A stretch of 48,207 bases of DNA, from the NCBI GenBank assembly GCA_002711105.1, contig PAIH01000025.1, positions 78,798-127,004 on the forward strand, in the 5' to 3' direction. This DNA comes from Planctomycetota bacterium. Its GTDB lineage: Bacteria; Planctomycetota; UBA8108; UBA1146. A program made the position numbers and the translations under genes. The notes below the pieces were generated by a model. It made no database searches and had not been told where the DNA came from. It saw only the letters and a list, made by a program, of their open reading frames with translations. Shown here in pieces: positions 17,173 through 25,806 of this stretch. Position 1 is the stretch's first letter. Each line of letters starts with the position of its first letter.

Positions 17173-18862
17173 AGGACTGTACCCAGTACTGCCCTTCATC
17201 GTGGGCGCCATCCTCTGTTCGATCCTGGGCGGCGTGCCGCGCAAGGTCATCGCCTTGGCAACCCCCGTCGTCGGTCTGCTCGCCCTGCTTGGACTGCCCG
17301 ATGGATCCTCCTTTGCCCTGTCCTTCCTGGGATTCGATCTGGTGCTGGCCGAGGTCGACAAGCTGTCGTTCCTGTTTGCTCTGCTGTTTCACATCGCCGC
17401 GGTGATCGGGGTCATCTACGCCCTGCACGTAAAGAGCCGTCTCGAAACCTGTTCGGCGCTGCTCTATGCCGGCAGTGCCATCGGCACGGTGCTGGCGGGC
17501 GATCTGGTGACCCTGTTTGTTGGCTGGGAACTGCTCGCCTTGACCTCGGCATTCATCGTCTGGGCGCGCAACGACGATCGTTCTGTGGCGACCGGCGCAC
17601 GTTATCTGGTGTTCCAGGTCCTCTCCGGGCTGTCCCTGCTGGCCGGCTTGCTGATCCATCATCAGGCCGGTGGCTCGCTGACCATCTCGGAGCTGGGCGT
17701 GCTCGATCTGGCATCACCAGGAGCGCTGTGGATCTTCCTCGCCTTCGGCATCAAGGCCGGCTTCCCGCTGTTACACACCTGGTTGATCGACACCTATCCG
17801 GCAGCCAGTGCCACCGGCGCCGTATTTCTGTCGGCGTTCACGACCAAGACGGCGGTCTACGCCCTGGCCCGTTTCTTCCCCGGTACCGAGGAGCTGATCC
17901 TCATCGGTGCGGTGATGACCTTATTCCCCATCTTCTACGCAGTGATCGAGAACGATCTGCGCAAGGTGCTCTCCTACAGCATGATCAACCAGATCGGTTT
18001 CATGGTGGTCGGCATCGGCATCGGCACCGAACTGGCGGTCAACGGCGCGGTCGCTCACGCCTTCAACGATGTGCTGTTCAAGGGACTGCTGTTCATGTCG
18101 ATGGGTGCGGTGCTGCACGTCACCGGCAAGAGCTGCGGTACCGATCTCGGCGGCTTGTGGCGCAAGATGCCGATCACGACGGTGCTGTGCCTGGTCGGTG
18201 CGGCATCGATCTCGGCGGTACCGCTCTTCAGCGGTTTCGTCAGCAAGTCGATGGTGATGGCGGCCGCCCTGCAGGAGGGACACACCTATCTGTGGTTCCT
18301 GTTGCTGTTTGCCTCAGCAGGTGTGCTCGAACACGCCGGCATCAAGATCCCCTACTTCGCCTTCTTCGCTCACGATTCGAAACTGAAAGCGAAGGAACCG
18401 CCCATCAACATGCTGCTGGCGATGGCCATCGGCGCCGGCCTGTGCATCTTCATCGGCTGTCGTCCCGATGTGCTCTATAGCCTGCTCCCTGCCACCGTCG
18501 ATTACATGCCCTACACCACCACCCACGTACTGACCCAGCTGCAGCTACTGCTGTTTGCTTCGCTGTCGGTGGTGGTCCTGATGAAAACCGGCATCTATCC
18601 GCCCGAACTGGTGCGCGAAAACCTCGACTTCGATGTCTTCTATCGCAAGGGTGGCCGCCTGCTCGGCTGGATCATCAACAACCCCATCGCTCGGGGCATG
18701 ACCGCGCTGTCGCGAATGGTTCTCGACGAAGCCCCCGCCAAGCTACTCCACCTTGTGCAAAAGATCCCCGCCCACCCGCCGGTGCACTGGCAGATGGTCC
18801 TGCCGGGGCTGTTGCTGCTACTGGCGCTACTGGCGTTCCTATTTGCCAACCTGTTCCAGTAA
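17165..18862 (+). CDS. Third NuoL/M/N-type proton-conducting antiporter subunit
   Basis: A 565-residue antiporter-like subunit, about 14-15 helices plus a long C-terminal section (about residues 470-565) with an amphipathic stretch and a final membrane helix. The helix-5 glutamate (LFVGWELLALTSAF) and lysine helices (IKAGFPLLHTWLID and TTKTAVYALAR) are conserved. Two starts are possible: ATG 17165 (8 bp overlap, like other junctions here) or ATG 17153 (20 bp overlap, directly after GAAAGG). Last gene of the operon. The C-terminal tail recalls the lateral helix of NuoL/MrpA, so it may partly stand in for the missing full-length MrpA. Confidence 0.9.
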   Translation: MIEGLYPVLPFIVGAILCSILGGVPRKVIALATPVVGLLALLGLPDGSSFALSFLGFDLVLAEVDKLSFLFALLFHIAAVIGVIYALHVKSRLETCSALLYAGSAIGTVLAGDLVTLFVGWELLALTSAFIVWARNDDRSVATGARYLVFQVLSGLSLLAGLLIHHQAGGSLTISELGVLDLASPGALWIFLAFGIKAGFPLLHTWLIDTYPAASATGAVFLSAFTTKTAVYALARFFPGTEELILIGAVMTLFPIFYAVIENDLRKVLSYSMINQIGFMVVGIGIGTELAVNGAVAHAFNDVLFKGLLFMSMGAVLHVTGKSCGTDLGGLWRKMPITTVLCLVGAASISAVPLFSGFVSKSMVMAAALQEGHTYLWFLLLFASAGVLEHAGIKIPYFAFFAHDSKLKAKEPPINMLLAMAIGAGLCIFIGCRPDVLYSLLPATVDYMPYTTTHVLTQLQLLLFASLSVVVLMKTGIYPPELVRENLDFDVFYRKGGRLLGWIINNPIARGMTALSRMVLDEAPAKLLHLVQKIPAHPPVHWQMVLPGLLLLLALLAFLFANLFQ

Positions 18863-18918
18863 AAGCACCGGTATGGCAGCCATCGCCTATTGATCTTCAC
18901 TTTCGAGTTCTTGGCTTT

Positions 18919-19710
18919 TCAGTCGCCCGGTAATTCATCCACTTCATCGACGAAGTTTGGCTCGGCGTAGATCGTCTCGGGGTACTTCTGCAATTGCCGG
19001 ACTGCGCGCAGAACAGTGGTACTCGTTGCTTCTCCTGGAATGCCCAGCTGTAGAACTCCCCCCGGAATGGTGGCGATGATTTTCCCCTCCACACTTTGCA
19101 TAATCTGTGACTGCCGTGCTCGCGAGGTTTCTGCTTTGAGGGAGAGCAATAGCTGATTTGCCAGCATCTTTGCACCCGTATTTGGATCGGTAACGATTTG
19201 CTCTCCTGCCGTCGGCCCGGTATCCGGTGACGGTGGCGTCAACCTCATGTGGTAAATGGGAGAGTGGGTCATCTCTCCCTCACGCCATGCCGAAGCACGA
19301 AAACGGAAGCTGCCGTTTTCACCGACAATCGATGCTGTAGCGGTATAGACCGCATCGCCCGCCGCGATGTCGGGATCCTTGCCATCGTCCATCATCTTGC
19401 CGACCTGTCGGATTTCGACACCTCGCTCATCGACCTGCGACAATATCAAATGCTCTGGTAGCCATCCCGATTCGCTGGAGACGATACAACTGAAGATCAC
19501 ATCAGTGGTGCTTCCCGCTTCGAGTTCGCTTGGGTGACAGCCGAGTTGATTCAGGATCAGCCCATCGATCTCTGGAATCTGAACCGGTTCAATTGGCGCA
19601 AGTTTAATTTCATGATTTCCAGCGGTGTGCTGAAAACAACCGGAGACCCCCAGGAGCGTGACCAAAATCAACAGTCCACGGGTGAAATCCTGGGCATGTT
19701 GTCGCTTCAT
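18919..19710 (-). CDS. Lipoprotein resembling the pro-region of the adjacent subtilisin
   Basis: A 263-residue predicted lipoprotein: basic N-terminus, hydrophobic stretch and lipobox LGVSGC. Residues about 65-160 align with residues 245-340 of the neighbouring subtilisin (a Ca-binding-like segment with DDGKDPDIAAGDAVY against DDGNGADLAADDQVY). The C-terminal 90 residues (ANQLLLSLKAE to IYAEPNF) align with the protease's propeptide (ADQVLCKVSDL to IESAEPNR). There is no catalytic domain. The start at 19710 is preceded by GGAG. It lies 134 bp downstream of the protease on the same strand, with a strong hairpin between. It could be an inhibitor, a folding chaperone or a remnant of a duplication; the intact lipobox and reading frame argue against a remnant. 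Confidence 0.75.
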   Translation of the reverse strand: MKRQHAQDFTRGLLILVTLLGVSGCFQHTAGNHEIKLAPIEPVQIPEIDGLILNQLGCHPSELEAGSTTDVIFSCIVSSESGWLPEHLILSQVDERGVEIRQVGKMMDDGKDPDIAAGDAVYTATASIVGENGSFRFRASAWREGEMTHSPIYHMRLTPPSPDTGPTAGEQIVTDPNTGAKMLANQLLLSLKAETSRARQSQIMQSVEGKIIATIPGGVLQLGIPGEATSTTVLRAVRQLQKYPETIYAEPNFVDEVDELPGD

Positions 19711-19793
19711 CGTGTACTCCGATCGCACCGTCACAATTTTATTTCCAATATGCCCCAATGATTCACTCAAAATCAATGATGACCGATGAAGAG

Positions 19794-19827
19794 ATGGAGA
19801 GCCACACTTGCCCGTGTGGCTCTCCAT
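19794..19827 (-). terminator. Hairpin downstream of the subtilisin gene
   Basis: A perfect 14-bp inverted repeat (ATGGAGAGCCACAC and its complement) with a six-base loop, starting 17 bases after the protease stop. No strong T-run follows on the minus strand, so it may act as a weak terminator or an mRNA-stabilising end between the protease and the lipoprotein. Confidence 0.6.
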
Positions 19828-19843
19828 TTTGATTCGTCGAATG

Positions 19844-22492
19844 CTACTTCAAGCGAATGTTGTCGATCAAGACCACCGAATCATAGATGTCATCCCCGGT
19901 GTCAGAGATGTCGATGATGTATTGGCCCGGACCTGAGGTCACGGCGATAGTCGCCATCGCGGTCTGCCAATCGGTGTGGCCCACGGTTAAATCACCACCG
20001 GGGAAATCCATGCCTCCGATCGGTACAAACAGCGAAGCGTTCACCGATTCGGCAGCAAGATTGGTGACGGTTCCATCCGGTGCCGTAATGGTGATATTCA
20101 TGAAGTCGTCGAACTGGGTACCCACCCACTCCGGGAACTCCTCAGTGATGAAGTTGTACTCGAATTTGATCGGCAAACTGGTGACCCCTGGCTGAACTTC
20201 GAAACAGTGTTGAAGCGTCGCTCCAGACTGATCGCCAGCGGGGCCGGTACTACAGTAGCCCATGCGGTTGCGATGCTGAGGAACCAGCGGCCCCAGAGAG
20301 GTGAGACTGCTGCAAGAGCCACTCTGGATCCACTCACCCAGATCACCCAATTCAAAACTGCCATTGAAGACCGCCTCAAACATGTCGAGACGATTTCCGA
20401 TCAGTAATCCGGCCGGCATCGGCTTGGCAGTTCCCAACAATCGAGTCCGTACCTGTGCTGCAGTCCATGCGGGGTGCATCGACCACACTACCGCCGCAGC
20501 TCCGGCAACGAGAGGTGACGACATGCTGGTCCCTGTCTTGGGGCCAACTCCACCCCCAGGTATCGTCGAAGTGACACTGACACCTGGTGCACAGATATCC
20601 ACCTGTGCGCCAAAGGTGCTGGAGCCAGCGCGTCCATCGGCATTCGTGGAGTTGCCAACGCAGAGAACCTCGGGGTAAGACCCAGGCCAAAAGTTGGTGT
20701 TTGCTCCTGAGTTCCCCGCTGCTGCAACGAACAGGACACCTTTTCCGACAGCGTAGAGCACCGCATTTCTCTTGGTCGCTGAGTTCGAACCGCCGCCACT
20801 GTAGTTGATGATTTTGACACCGGCGTCCGCAGCGAAGCGAACAGAAGAGGCAAAGACCGCGTGGCTACCGATGCCGCGGATGGCGAGAACACTGCTCCCC
20901 CAGGAAGCACCGGCAACGCTGTTCCCATTGTTCGATTCAGCGGCTGCAATTCCTGCCACGTGAGTGCCGTGACTGTTGGGATCTGCAGGATCATTATCGC
21001 CATCGACGAAGTCCCAACCGATGATCACCTTTGAATCGAGATCGGGATGATTGTAATCCACACCAGTATCGATCACTGCAATCGTCGTGGTCCCGCGGCT
21101 GATGGCCCATGCTTCGTCGGCACGGACAACGGTCATATTCGTCTGAGAAGCGTAGCTGGGGTCATTCGGCGTGAAAGCGGCGATCTCATCTTGCCTGTTC
21201 GGCTCGGCAGATTCGATGCCGGGTTGCGCCTCAAGGAGTGCAGCCATGTCGTAGACACGCTGTGCGGTTCCATTGGGATCGATGCCGACGCAAACGATGC
21301 CCAAGCGTGGCAATAAGCCTTCGATCGTACCGCCAACAGCCACCACTGCTGCTTGGATCCCGGAGGAATCGGTCAAATCGGAGACCTTGCACAGTACCTG
21401 GTCTGCATACATCTGCCCGCCTCCCCCGCTATCCGGGATCAATTGTGCCGGGTCATCTCCTTGAATACCTATCGGAAGAGGACTCACAAGGAGTTTGGTG
21501 ACGGGCGAAGTTTCGGAACCTGATACCGCTTGGTAGTAAAGCAATCCTTCGGTCATCCCCTGCACTGAGAAAGTGCCGCCGTAAACCTGATCATCCGCGG
21601 CCAGATCAGCTCCATTACCATCGTCGAAGAGCTCGCCGATGGTCGCGATGAGACTGCCGTCCGATTCCACCTGATTGAGTGTGATCGTCGACGGAAAATT
21701 GGTCGTTCCAGTGGTAAGACAGGTGAAATCAACCGCAGTGGAAACACCCAAAGCCACAGCACCCGGTTCCATTCCGACGCTATTGAGCTCGATCGGATCA
21801 GCGAGGCCATCGGTGACTGTTACCGTCAAAGTCTCCTGAGCCTGCAAGCCGGCAACTAACGCGGTGCTGGTAATTGTGTAAGTACCCGGAATCAGAGCGG
21901 TCACCACTGCATTGACCACCAATGCCTGGTCTGTCGATGGGGTCCAACCACCGGGGTAATCGGATGCGATGGAAATTCCGCCGGTGTCAGGCTCGATCTC
22001 TTGGCTAAAGGTGACTGATTCTGTAGTCCCACCGAGACCGGTCACACTGATGACGAACGCAACGAACTGATTATCGCCGGCGCTGATAGTCAGCCCGGAT
22101 ATTCCTTGTTCCAATTCGATTTCGAGTTCTGCCGAACAGGGAGGGAAGGAATCACAGGTCAATGAATCAGGGGTAGGATCGGTACCGCAAAGCGGGAAGG
22201 GAGCAGCGGGTTCGGGGCCGAATGTGAATAGATAAGTCAGTAAAAAAACGGGATCGGCCACATCGAGGGCTCCGTCGTCGTTGCCATCACAAGCGTCTGT
22301 ACAACTCTCAGGGCCAGCGTTGGTAAAGAGAACCCCGAGCATCCAAATTGCATCGCCGATATTGACGGCTGCATCGGTATTACAGTCTCCCCGAACGTAG
22401 GTAGGGCTCTGTGCAATTACTGCTGAGGGCCAAAGAAGTACGATTGAAAGTCCAATCGTGGCTACAATTTTTAGTAAAATCGAATGTGGCAT
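19844..22492 (-). CDS. Secreted subtilisin-like protease with N-terminal dockerin-like domain
   Basis: About 882 residues (an ATG three bases earlier is equally possible; GGAGA lies upstream). Counting from that earlier ATG the order is: signal peptide (to about 29), two-copy dockerin-type Ca-binding repeats (GDCNTDAAVNIGDA and GNDDGALDVADP, residues 36-120), an Ig-like region (about 125-230), a segment shared with the adjacent lipoprotein (245-340), an I9-like propeptide (about 363-433), the S8 domain (about 445-720) and a beta-sandwich C-terminus of the choice-of-anchor type. The catalytic residues are D476, H509, the oxyanion N595 and S657 (GTSMSSP). Having the dockerin before the propeptide means it would be lost on maturation unless the pro-region stays attached. 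Confidence 0.92.
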   Translation of the reverse strand: MPHSILLKIVATIGLSIVLLWPSAVIAQSPTYVRGDCNTDAAVNIGDAIWMLGVLFTNAGPESCTDACDGNDDGALDVADPVFLLTYLFTFGPEPAAPFPLCGTDPTPDSLTCDSFPPCSAELEIELEQGISGLTISAGDNQFVAFVISVTGLGGTTESVTFSQEIEPDTGGISIASDYPGGWTPSTDQALVVNAVVTALIPGTYTITSTALVAGLQAQETLTVTVTDGLADPIELNSVGMEPGAVALGVSTAVDFTCLTTGTTNFPSTITLNQVESDGSLIATIGELFDDGNGADLAADDQVYGGTFSVQGMTEGLLYYQAVSGSETSPVTKLLVSPLPIGIQGDDPAQLIPDSGGGGQMYADQVLCKVSDLTDSSGIQAAVVAVGGTIEGLLPRLGIVCVGIDPNGTAQRVYDMAALLEAQPGIESAEPNRQDEIAAFTPNDPSYASQTNMTVVRADEAWAISRGTTTIAVIDTGVDYNHPDLDSKVIIGWDFVDGDNDPADPNSHGTHVAGIAAAESNNGNSVAGASWGSSVLAIRGIGSHAVFASSVRFAADAGVKIINYSGGGSNSATKRNAVLYAVGKGVLFVAAAGNSGANTNFWPGSYPEVLCVGNSTNADGRAGSSTFGAQVDICAPGVSVTSTIPGGGVGPKTGTSMSSPLVAGAAAVVWSMHPAWTAAQVRTRLLGTAKPMPAGLLIGNRLDMFEAVFNGSFELGDLGEWIQSGSCSSLTSLGPLVPQHRNRMGYCSTGPAGDQSGATLQHCFEVQPGVTSLPIKFEYNFITEEFPEWVGTQFDDFMNITITAPDGTVTNLAAESVNASLFVPIGGMDFPGGDLTVGHTDWQTAMATIAVTSGPGQYIIDISDTGDDIYDSVVLIDNIRLK

Positions 22493-22495
22493 CAT

Positions 22496-22918
22496 TTCTC
22501 CAAACTGTTTGGGACATCTTCAAAATGAAACAAATGAACAGGTGAGCCCGTTAGTTGCCAAGAGGCGAAATGTTCGCTTTCCCAGCTCGTTTGAGGCCCA
22601 TGACAAAAGAATGGCCGATCAACCATCACTGCGACCAGCCGTCTCCAATAAATCTTCTTCACCCCGGAGTCAGGTGTGTGTAAAGAGCGAAGACGAGATT
22701 CTCTCGACGAGGGGGCATCCGCTGCTCCTTTCGGTAAGGAGTTGGGATTTGATATCCGACATGCGGGTGCCAGACGGTCCTCGGGCACACTAATAATCCG
22801 GATCAGCGAAGCCCCGAGACATCAATTATGAGAATTGAGCGGTGTGGAGAGAGTTCACAGATCCCTCCAATAGCGAGAATCGCTTTGAATAGTCTCTTGG
22901 TTGGGTGCAATCCCGCAC
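22496..22918. other. Gene-free stretch upstream of the subtilisin
   Basis: About 420 bp without a convincing gene. Short open frames on both strands have no recognisable domain or good ribosome binding site. The part nearest 22496 holds the protease leader with its GGAGA. I saw no tRNA, riboswitch consensus or clear promoter. Confidence 0.5.
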
Positions 22919-22951
22919 AAAAAAAACGCCACAGTCCCAAGACTGTGGCGT
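22918..22951 (-). terminator. Rho-independent terminator of hemH
   Basis: An 11-bp perfect stem (ACGCCACAGTC and its complement) with a CCAA loop at 22926-22951. On the minus strand the stem is followed by a run of T (the A-run at 22919-22926), the canonical arrangement for terminating leftward transcription from ferrochelatase, 90 bp upstream. Confidence 0.88.
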
Positions 22952-23039
22952 CAATAATTCAATGACACGCACGCAAGCCAGTGTGCTTCGGATTCGAGGT
23001 GATCGGTGGATAAACACCATGAGTCCAGTCCCTCACTCA

Positions 23040-24104
23040 TTATTGTGGAATCACCCCATCGGAGGCGGCAGGGGATGTTCTTTGCAGCGCTTCCGGGGCC
23101 ATCTCGACGATGGCTTGGGCCCAGCGCGGGTCGGCGTTGAGGCAGGGGATCATCTCGAACTGTTTGCCGCCGGCCTTGATGAAGGTTTCACGCACCCCCA
23201 TGTCGACCTCCTCGATGGTCTCGAGACAATCGGCAACAAAGGCAGGGCAGATGATCTTGAGCTTTTCGATGCCCTGCTTGGCGAGGCGTTCGGTGGTCGG
23301 CTCGGTCGCGGGCTCAAGCCACGGATCATTGCCGAGGCGCGACTGGAAAGCGACCGACCATTGATCATCGGCAAGGTTCAAATCTTCTGCGAGGTAGCGA
23401 GCGCTGCGACGACACTGAGCGCGATAGCACATCGGCGTCGCCGGGTGATCGGTGAAGCAGCAATCTTCCGTCTTGAGACAGTAGCAACCGCTCGGATCTC
23501 GCTTCTCGATGTGACGCACCGGCACACCGTGGAAGGAAAAGAGCAGATGATCCCACTCCCCCTCCAGATGGGGTGCCGTGACCTGAGCGAGCACCTTGCG
23601 ATACAGCGGGTGATCGTAGAACGGTGGCAGGAAGTGAAGGCGCGGTGGATCTGACATCGAGGAAGCATCATCGAGAGCCTTCTCCACCGCAGTTTCGTAG
23701 GAACTCATCGAGTAGTGCGGGTAGAGCGGCACGACGATGATTTCCCCGACACCCGATTGGCGCAGTTGCTCGAGAGCAGTAGCTATCGACGGATTTCCGT
23801 AGCGCATCCCTAACGCCACCGGCCCAGGCCACAATCCCGCAACCTGCTGCTCCAGTTGACGGGAGATGACGATCAGAGGCGAGCCCTCGTCGGTCCATAC
23901 CTTGCGGTAGGCCTCGGCGGATTTCTTGGGACGGGTATTGAGGATGATGCCGCGGACCACCAGGTTGCGAATCACCACGTGGCTGTCGATCACTCGTTCA
24001 TCCATCAAGAACTCGTCGAGATAACGACGAACATCAGAAACCGATGGAGAATCGGGCGATCCCAGGTTCACCAGTAAAAGACCTGGCTGCTGTTTTGTGG
24101 TCAT
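23040..24104 (-). CDS. hemH: Ferrochelatase
   Basis: A 354-residue ferrochelatase inserting iron into protoporphyrin. The metal-binding histidine H192 (SFHGVP) and glutamate E295 (DCLETIEE) are present, with the family start LLLVNLGSPDSP. Between H192 and residue 232 is a cysteine-rich section (C207, C209, C215, C216, C226, C231). It is the second gene of an operon, 18 bp after an outer-membrane lipoprotein gene, with AGAGGAG before the start. A canonical terminator lies downstream. Heme supply fits the c-type heme protein encoded nearby. Confidence 0.95.
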   Translation of the reverse strand: MTTKQQPGLLLVNLGSPDSPSVSDVRRYLDEFLMDERVIDSHVVIRNLVVRGIILNTRPKKSAEAYRKVWTDEGSPLIVISRQLEQQVAGLWPGPVALGMRYGNPSIATALEQLRQSGVGEIIVVPLYPHYSMSSYETAVEKALDDASSMSDPPRLHFLPPFYDHPLYRKVLAQVTAPHLEGEWDHLLFSFHGVPVRHIEKRDPSGCYCLKTEDCCFTDHPATPMCYRAQCRRSARYLAEDLNLADDQWSVAFQSRLGNDPWLEPATEPTTERLAKQGIEKLKIICPAFVADCLETIEEVDMGVRETFIKAGGKQFEMIPCLNADPRWAQAIVEMAPEALQRTSPAASDGVIPQ

Positions 24105-24122
24105 GCACTCCTCTGAACAGGA

Positions 24123-24710
24123 TCAGTAGCTGTAACCGAGGCCGACATGAATCGCGTCGCTGTAACTGCCATATCCGAGATCCACAATCCAGCCCTCCCC
24201 TAGTTGCAGCAGGGCTCCGCAGGTGCCGTGGAGACCCAGATCCCTGTCTCCTTCGTAGTGATAGTAACCTGTCGGACTCAATTCCAGGTCGGCATCTTGA
24301 CGTTCAGTCCATGTGGATGAGGAACCGATACCCATGCCGCCGTAGACCGCCAACCGATCATTGACCATCCAGGTCGGCCCGATGGCCAGCAGTGCACCAT
24401 TTCTTTCGCGAGCCGTGATCGGATCTCCAGCCCCCTCGGCAGGAAGACTTGGATAGTGCACACCTGTCACGGAGCCACTGTAAGAAGTCTGCAGATGGAT
24501 GAATGCTCCAGATTGCTGTTCGCGGAACCAGTACCCCGCAAAACCGACACCCATTTCGGTCAGTTTGCCATGCGGTTCGAAGGTCTGAATAACCCCCGCC
24601 TGCTTGCCGCCTGTTACCGGTAACACCGCACAGCCGGAAAACAGTATGACGCAGGCGACCAGAACCCAGCTTCCGGGGCCTCCGAAGAGACCAGATTTTC
24701 GTAATGACAT
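24123..24710 (-). CDS. Outer-membrane lipoprotein, probable small beta-barrel
   Basis: A 195-residue protein with a lipoprotein signal (hydrophobic VLVACVILFSGC) and then alternating polar/hydrophobic beta strands rich in Gly, Tyr and Trp, ending GYGSYSDAIHVGLGYSY. The terminal aromatic residue and strand pattern suggest a small outer-membrane barrel or lipocalin-like fold. The start is the ATG at 24710 with GAGGGGAAC upstream. It is 18 bp before hemH on the same strand. I do not recognise the family. Confidence 0.7.
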   Translation of the reverse strand: MSLRKSGLFGGPGSWVLVACVILFSGCAVLPVTGGKQAGVIQTFEPHGKLTEMGVGFAGYWFREQQSGAFIHLQTSYSGSVTGVHYPSLPAEGAGDPITARERNGALLAIGPTWMVNDRLAVYGGMGIGSSSTWTERQDADLELSPTGYYHYEGDRDLGLHGTCGALLQLGEGWIVDLGYGSYSDAIHVGLGYSY

Positions 24711-24897
24711 CTTTGTTCCCCTCGCTCCCAGCGGCACAGAATCCAACGCATGTCAGGACCCTGGCCCAACCTCCAGGTGAGGATCGTGCCTCGCCTTGAC
24801 TGAGGTCGCAATAGCCCACCGGGACCAGGCCTGGCGTTGTTCGGTCCGGTGCCAATCCACGATACCTGCGGTATCCTTTGCGCCGGAAGGAAACCGG

Positions 24898-25806
24898 ATG
24901 GCCACCATGTCTCGCGAAATCCGAGAGCGCTGGAGCCAGGGTCGGCGTCGGCTCGATCTGCCGGAGAGCGCCGATTCGCTGCTGGATGAGCTCCACCTTC
25001 CCTTTGTCGAGGCGTTGAATCGATGGCGACAACAGAAGGGCTCGACGGTCATCGTCGGGCTACAGGGTTGTCAGGGAGCGGGAAAGAGCACCCTGTGCCA
25101 GCTGGTTGTCGATCTGGCAGCTGATCTCCATGGTTTGCGCGTTGGCATCGTCGCCCTCGATGACGTTTACCTTCCTCAATCAGATCGTCAGCAGCTGGCC
25201 CGAGAAGAACATCCGCTGTGGATCACCCGCGGGGTTCCGGGCTCCCACGATTGTCAGCTAGCCTCCAACATCCTTGATCAACTGGGCCAGGGCAGCGGTG
25301 AATCGATCACCATTCCGGTGTTCGACAAGGGCATCGATGACAGGCTTTCCACCAGTCGCCAGATGGAAGGGCCCTATGACGTGGTGATCTTCGAGGGTTG
25401 GTGCGTCGGACTGGGCCCCTGCTCCGAGTTGGACTGGGAAACACCCATCAACAGACTCGAGCAACAAGAAGATGCGCAGATGCGCTGGCGAAACCGAATC
25501 CGCCAGCAACTGGAAGGACCCTACCGGCAATTGTTCGCTCTGTTCGATCACCTCGCCATCCTGCTGGTACCGACATGGGAGACGGTCTCCCTGTGGCGAG
25601 GACAGCAGGAAGCGAAATTGCGGCTGGATCGGGGTGACGATGCTTCCCATTCTATGAATGATGTAGCCCTGAAGAGATTTCTCGACCATTACGAACGCCT
25701 GACTCGCTGGACCATCGAGACCCTTCCGCCTCGAGCCGACTTCGTGGCCCGGATTGCGCAGGATCGATCGGTCAAGGGCATCGAGACCAGACAGGAGAAC
25801 CGATGA
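24898..25806 (+). CDS. P-loop kinase of the D-glycerate 3-kinase (GLYK) family
   Basis: A 302-residue kinase. Walker A GCQGAGKST is at residues 57-65, then ALDDVYLP and the family segment HPLWITRGVPGSHD that distinguishes plant/cyanobacterial glycerate 3-kinases and yeast Tda10 from uridine/panthothenate kinases. Start ATG 24898 follows GGAAGG. The stop overlaps the DUF1080/c-heme gene by 4 bp. If it phosphorylates D-glycerate it would feed 3-phosphoglycerate into central metabolism, but the substrate is inferred from family only. Confidence 0.83.
   Translation: MATMSREIRERWSQGRRRLDLPESADSLLDELHLPFVEALNRWRQQKGSTVIVGLQGCQGAGKSTLCQLVVDLAADLHGLRVGIVALDDVYLPQSDRQQLAREEHPLWITRGVPGSHDCQLASNILDQLGQGSGESITIPVFDKGIDDRLSTSRQMEGPYDVVIFEGWCVGLGPCSELDWETPINRLEQQEDAQMRWRNRIRQQLEGPYRQLFALFDHLAILLVPTWETVSLWRGQQEAKLRLDRGDDASHSMNDVALKRFLDHYERLTRWTIETLPPRADFVARIAQDRSVKGIETRQENR

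Noticed and set aside
22905-23654. Plus-strand open frame antisense to hemH
   Set aside because: Runs through the hemH terminator hairpin and is complementary to a well-conserved ferrochelatase.
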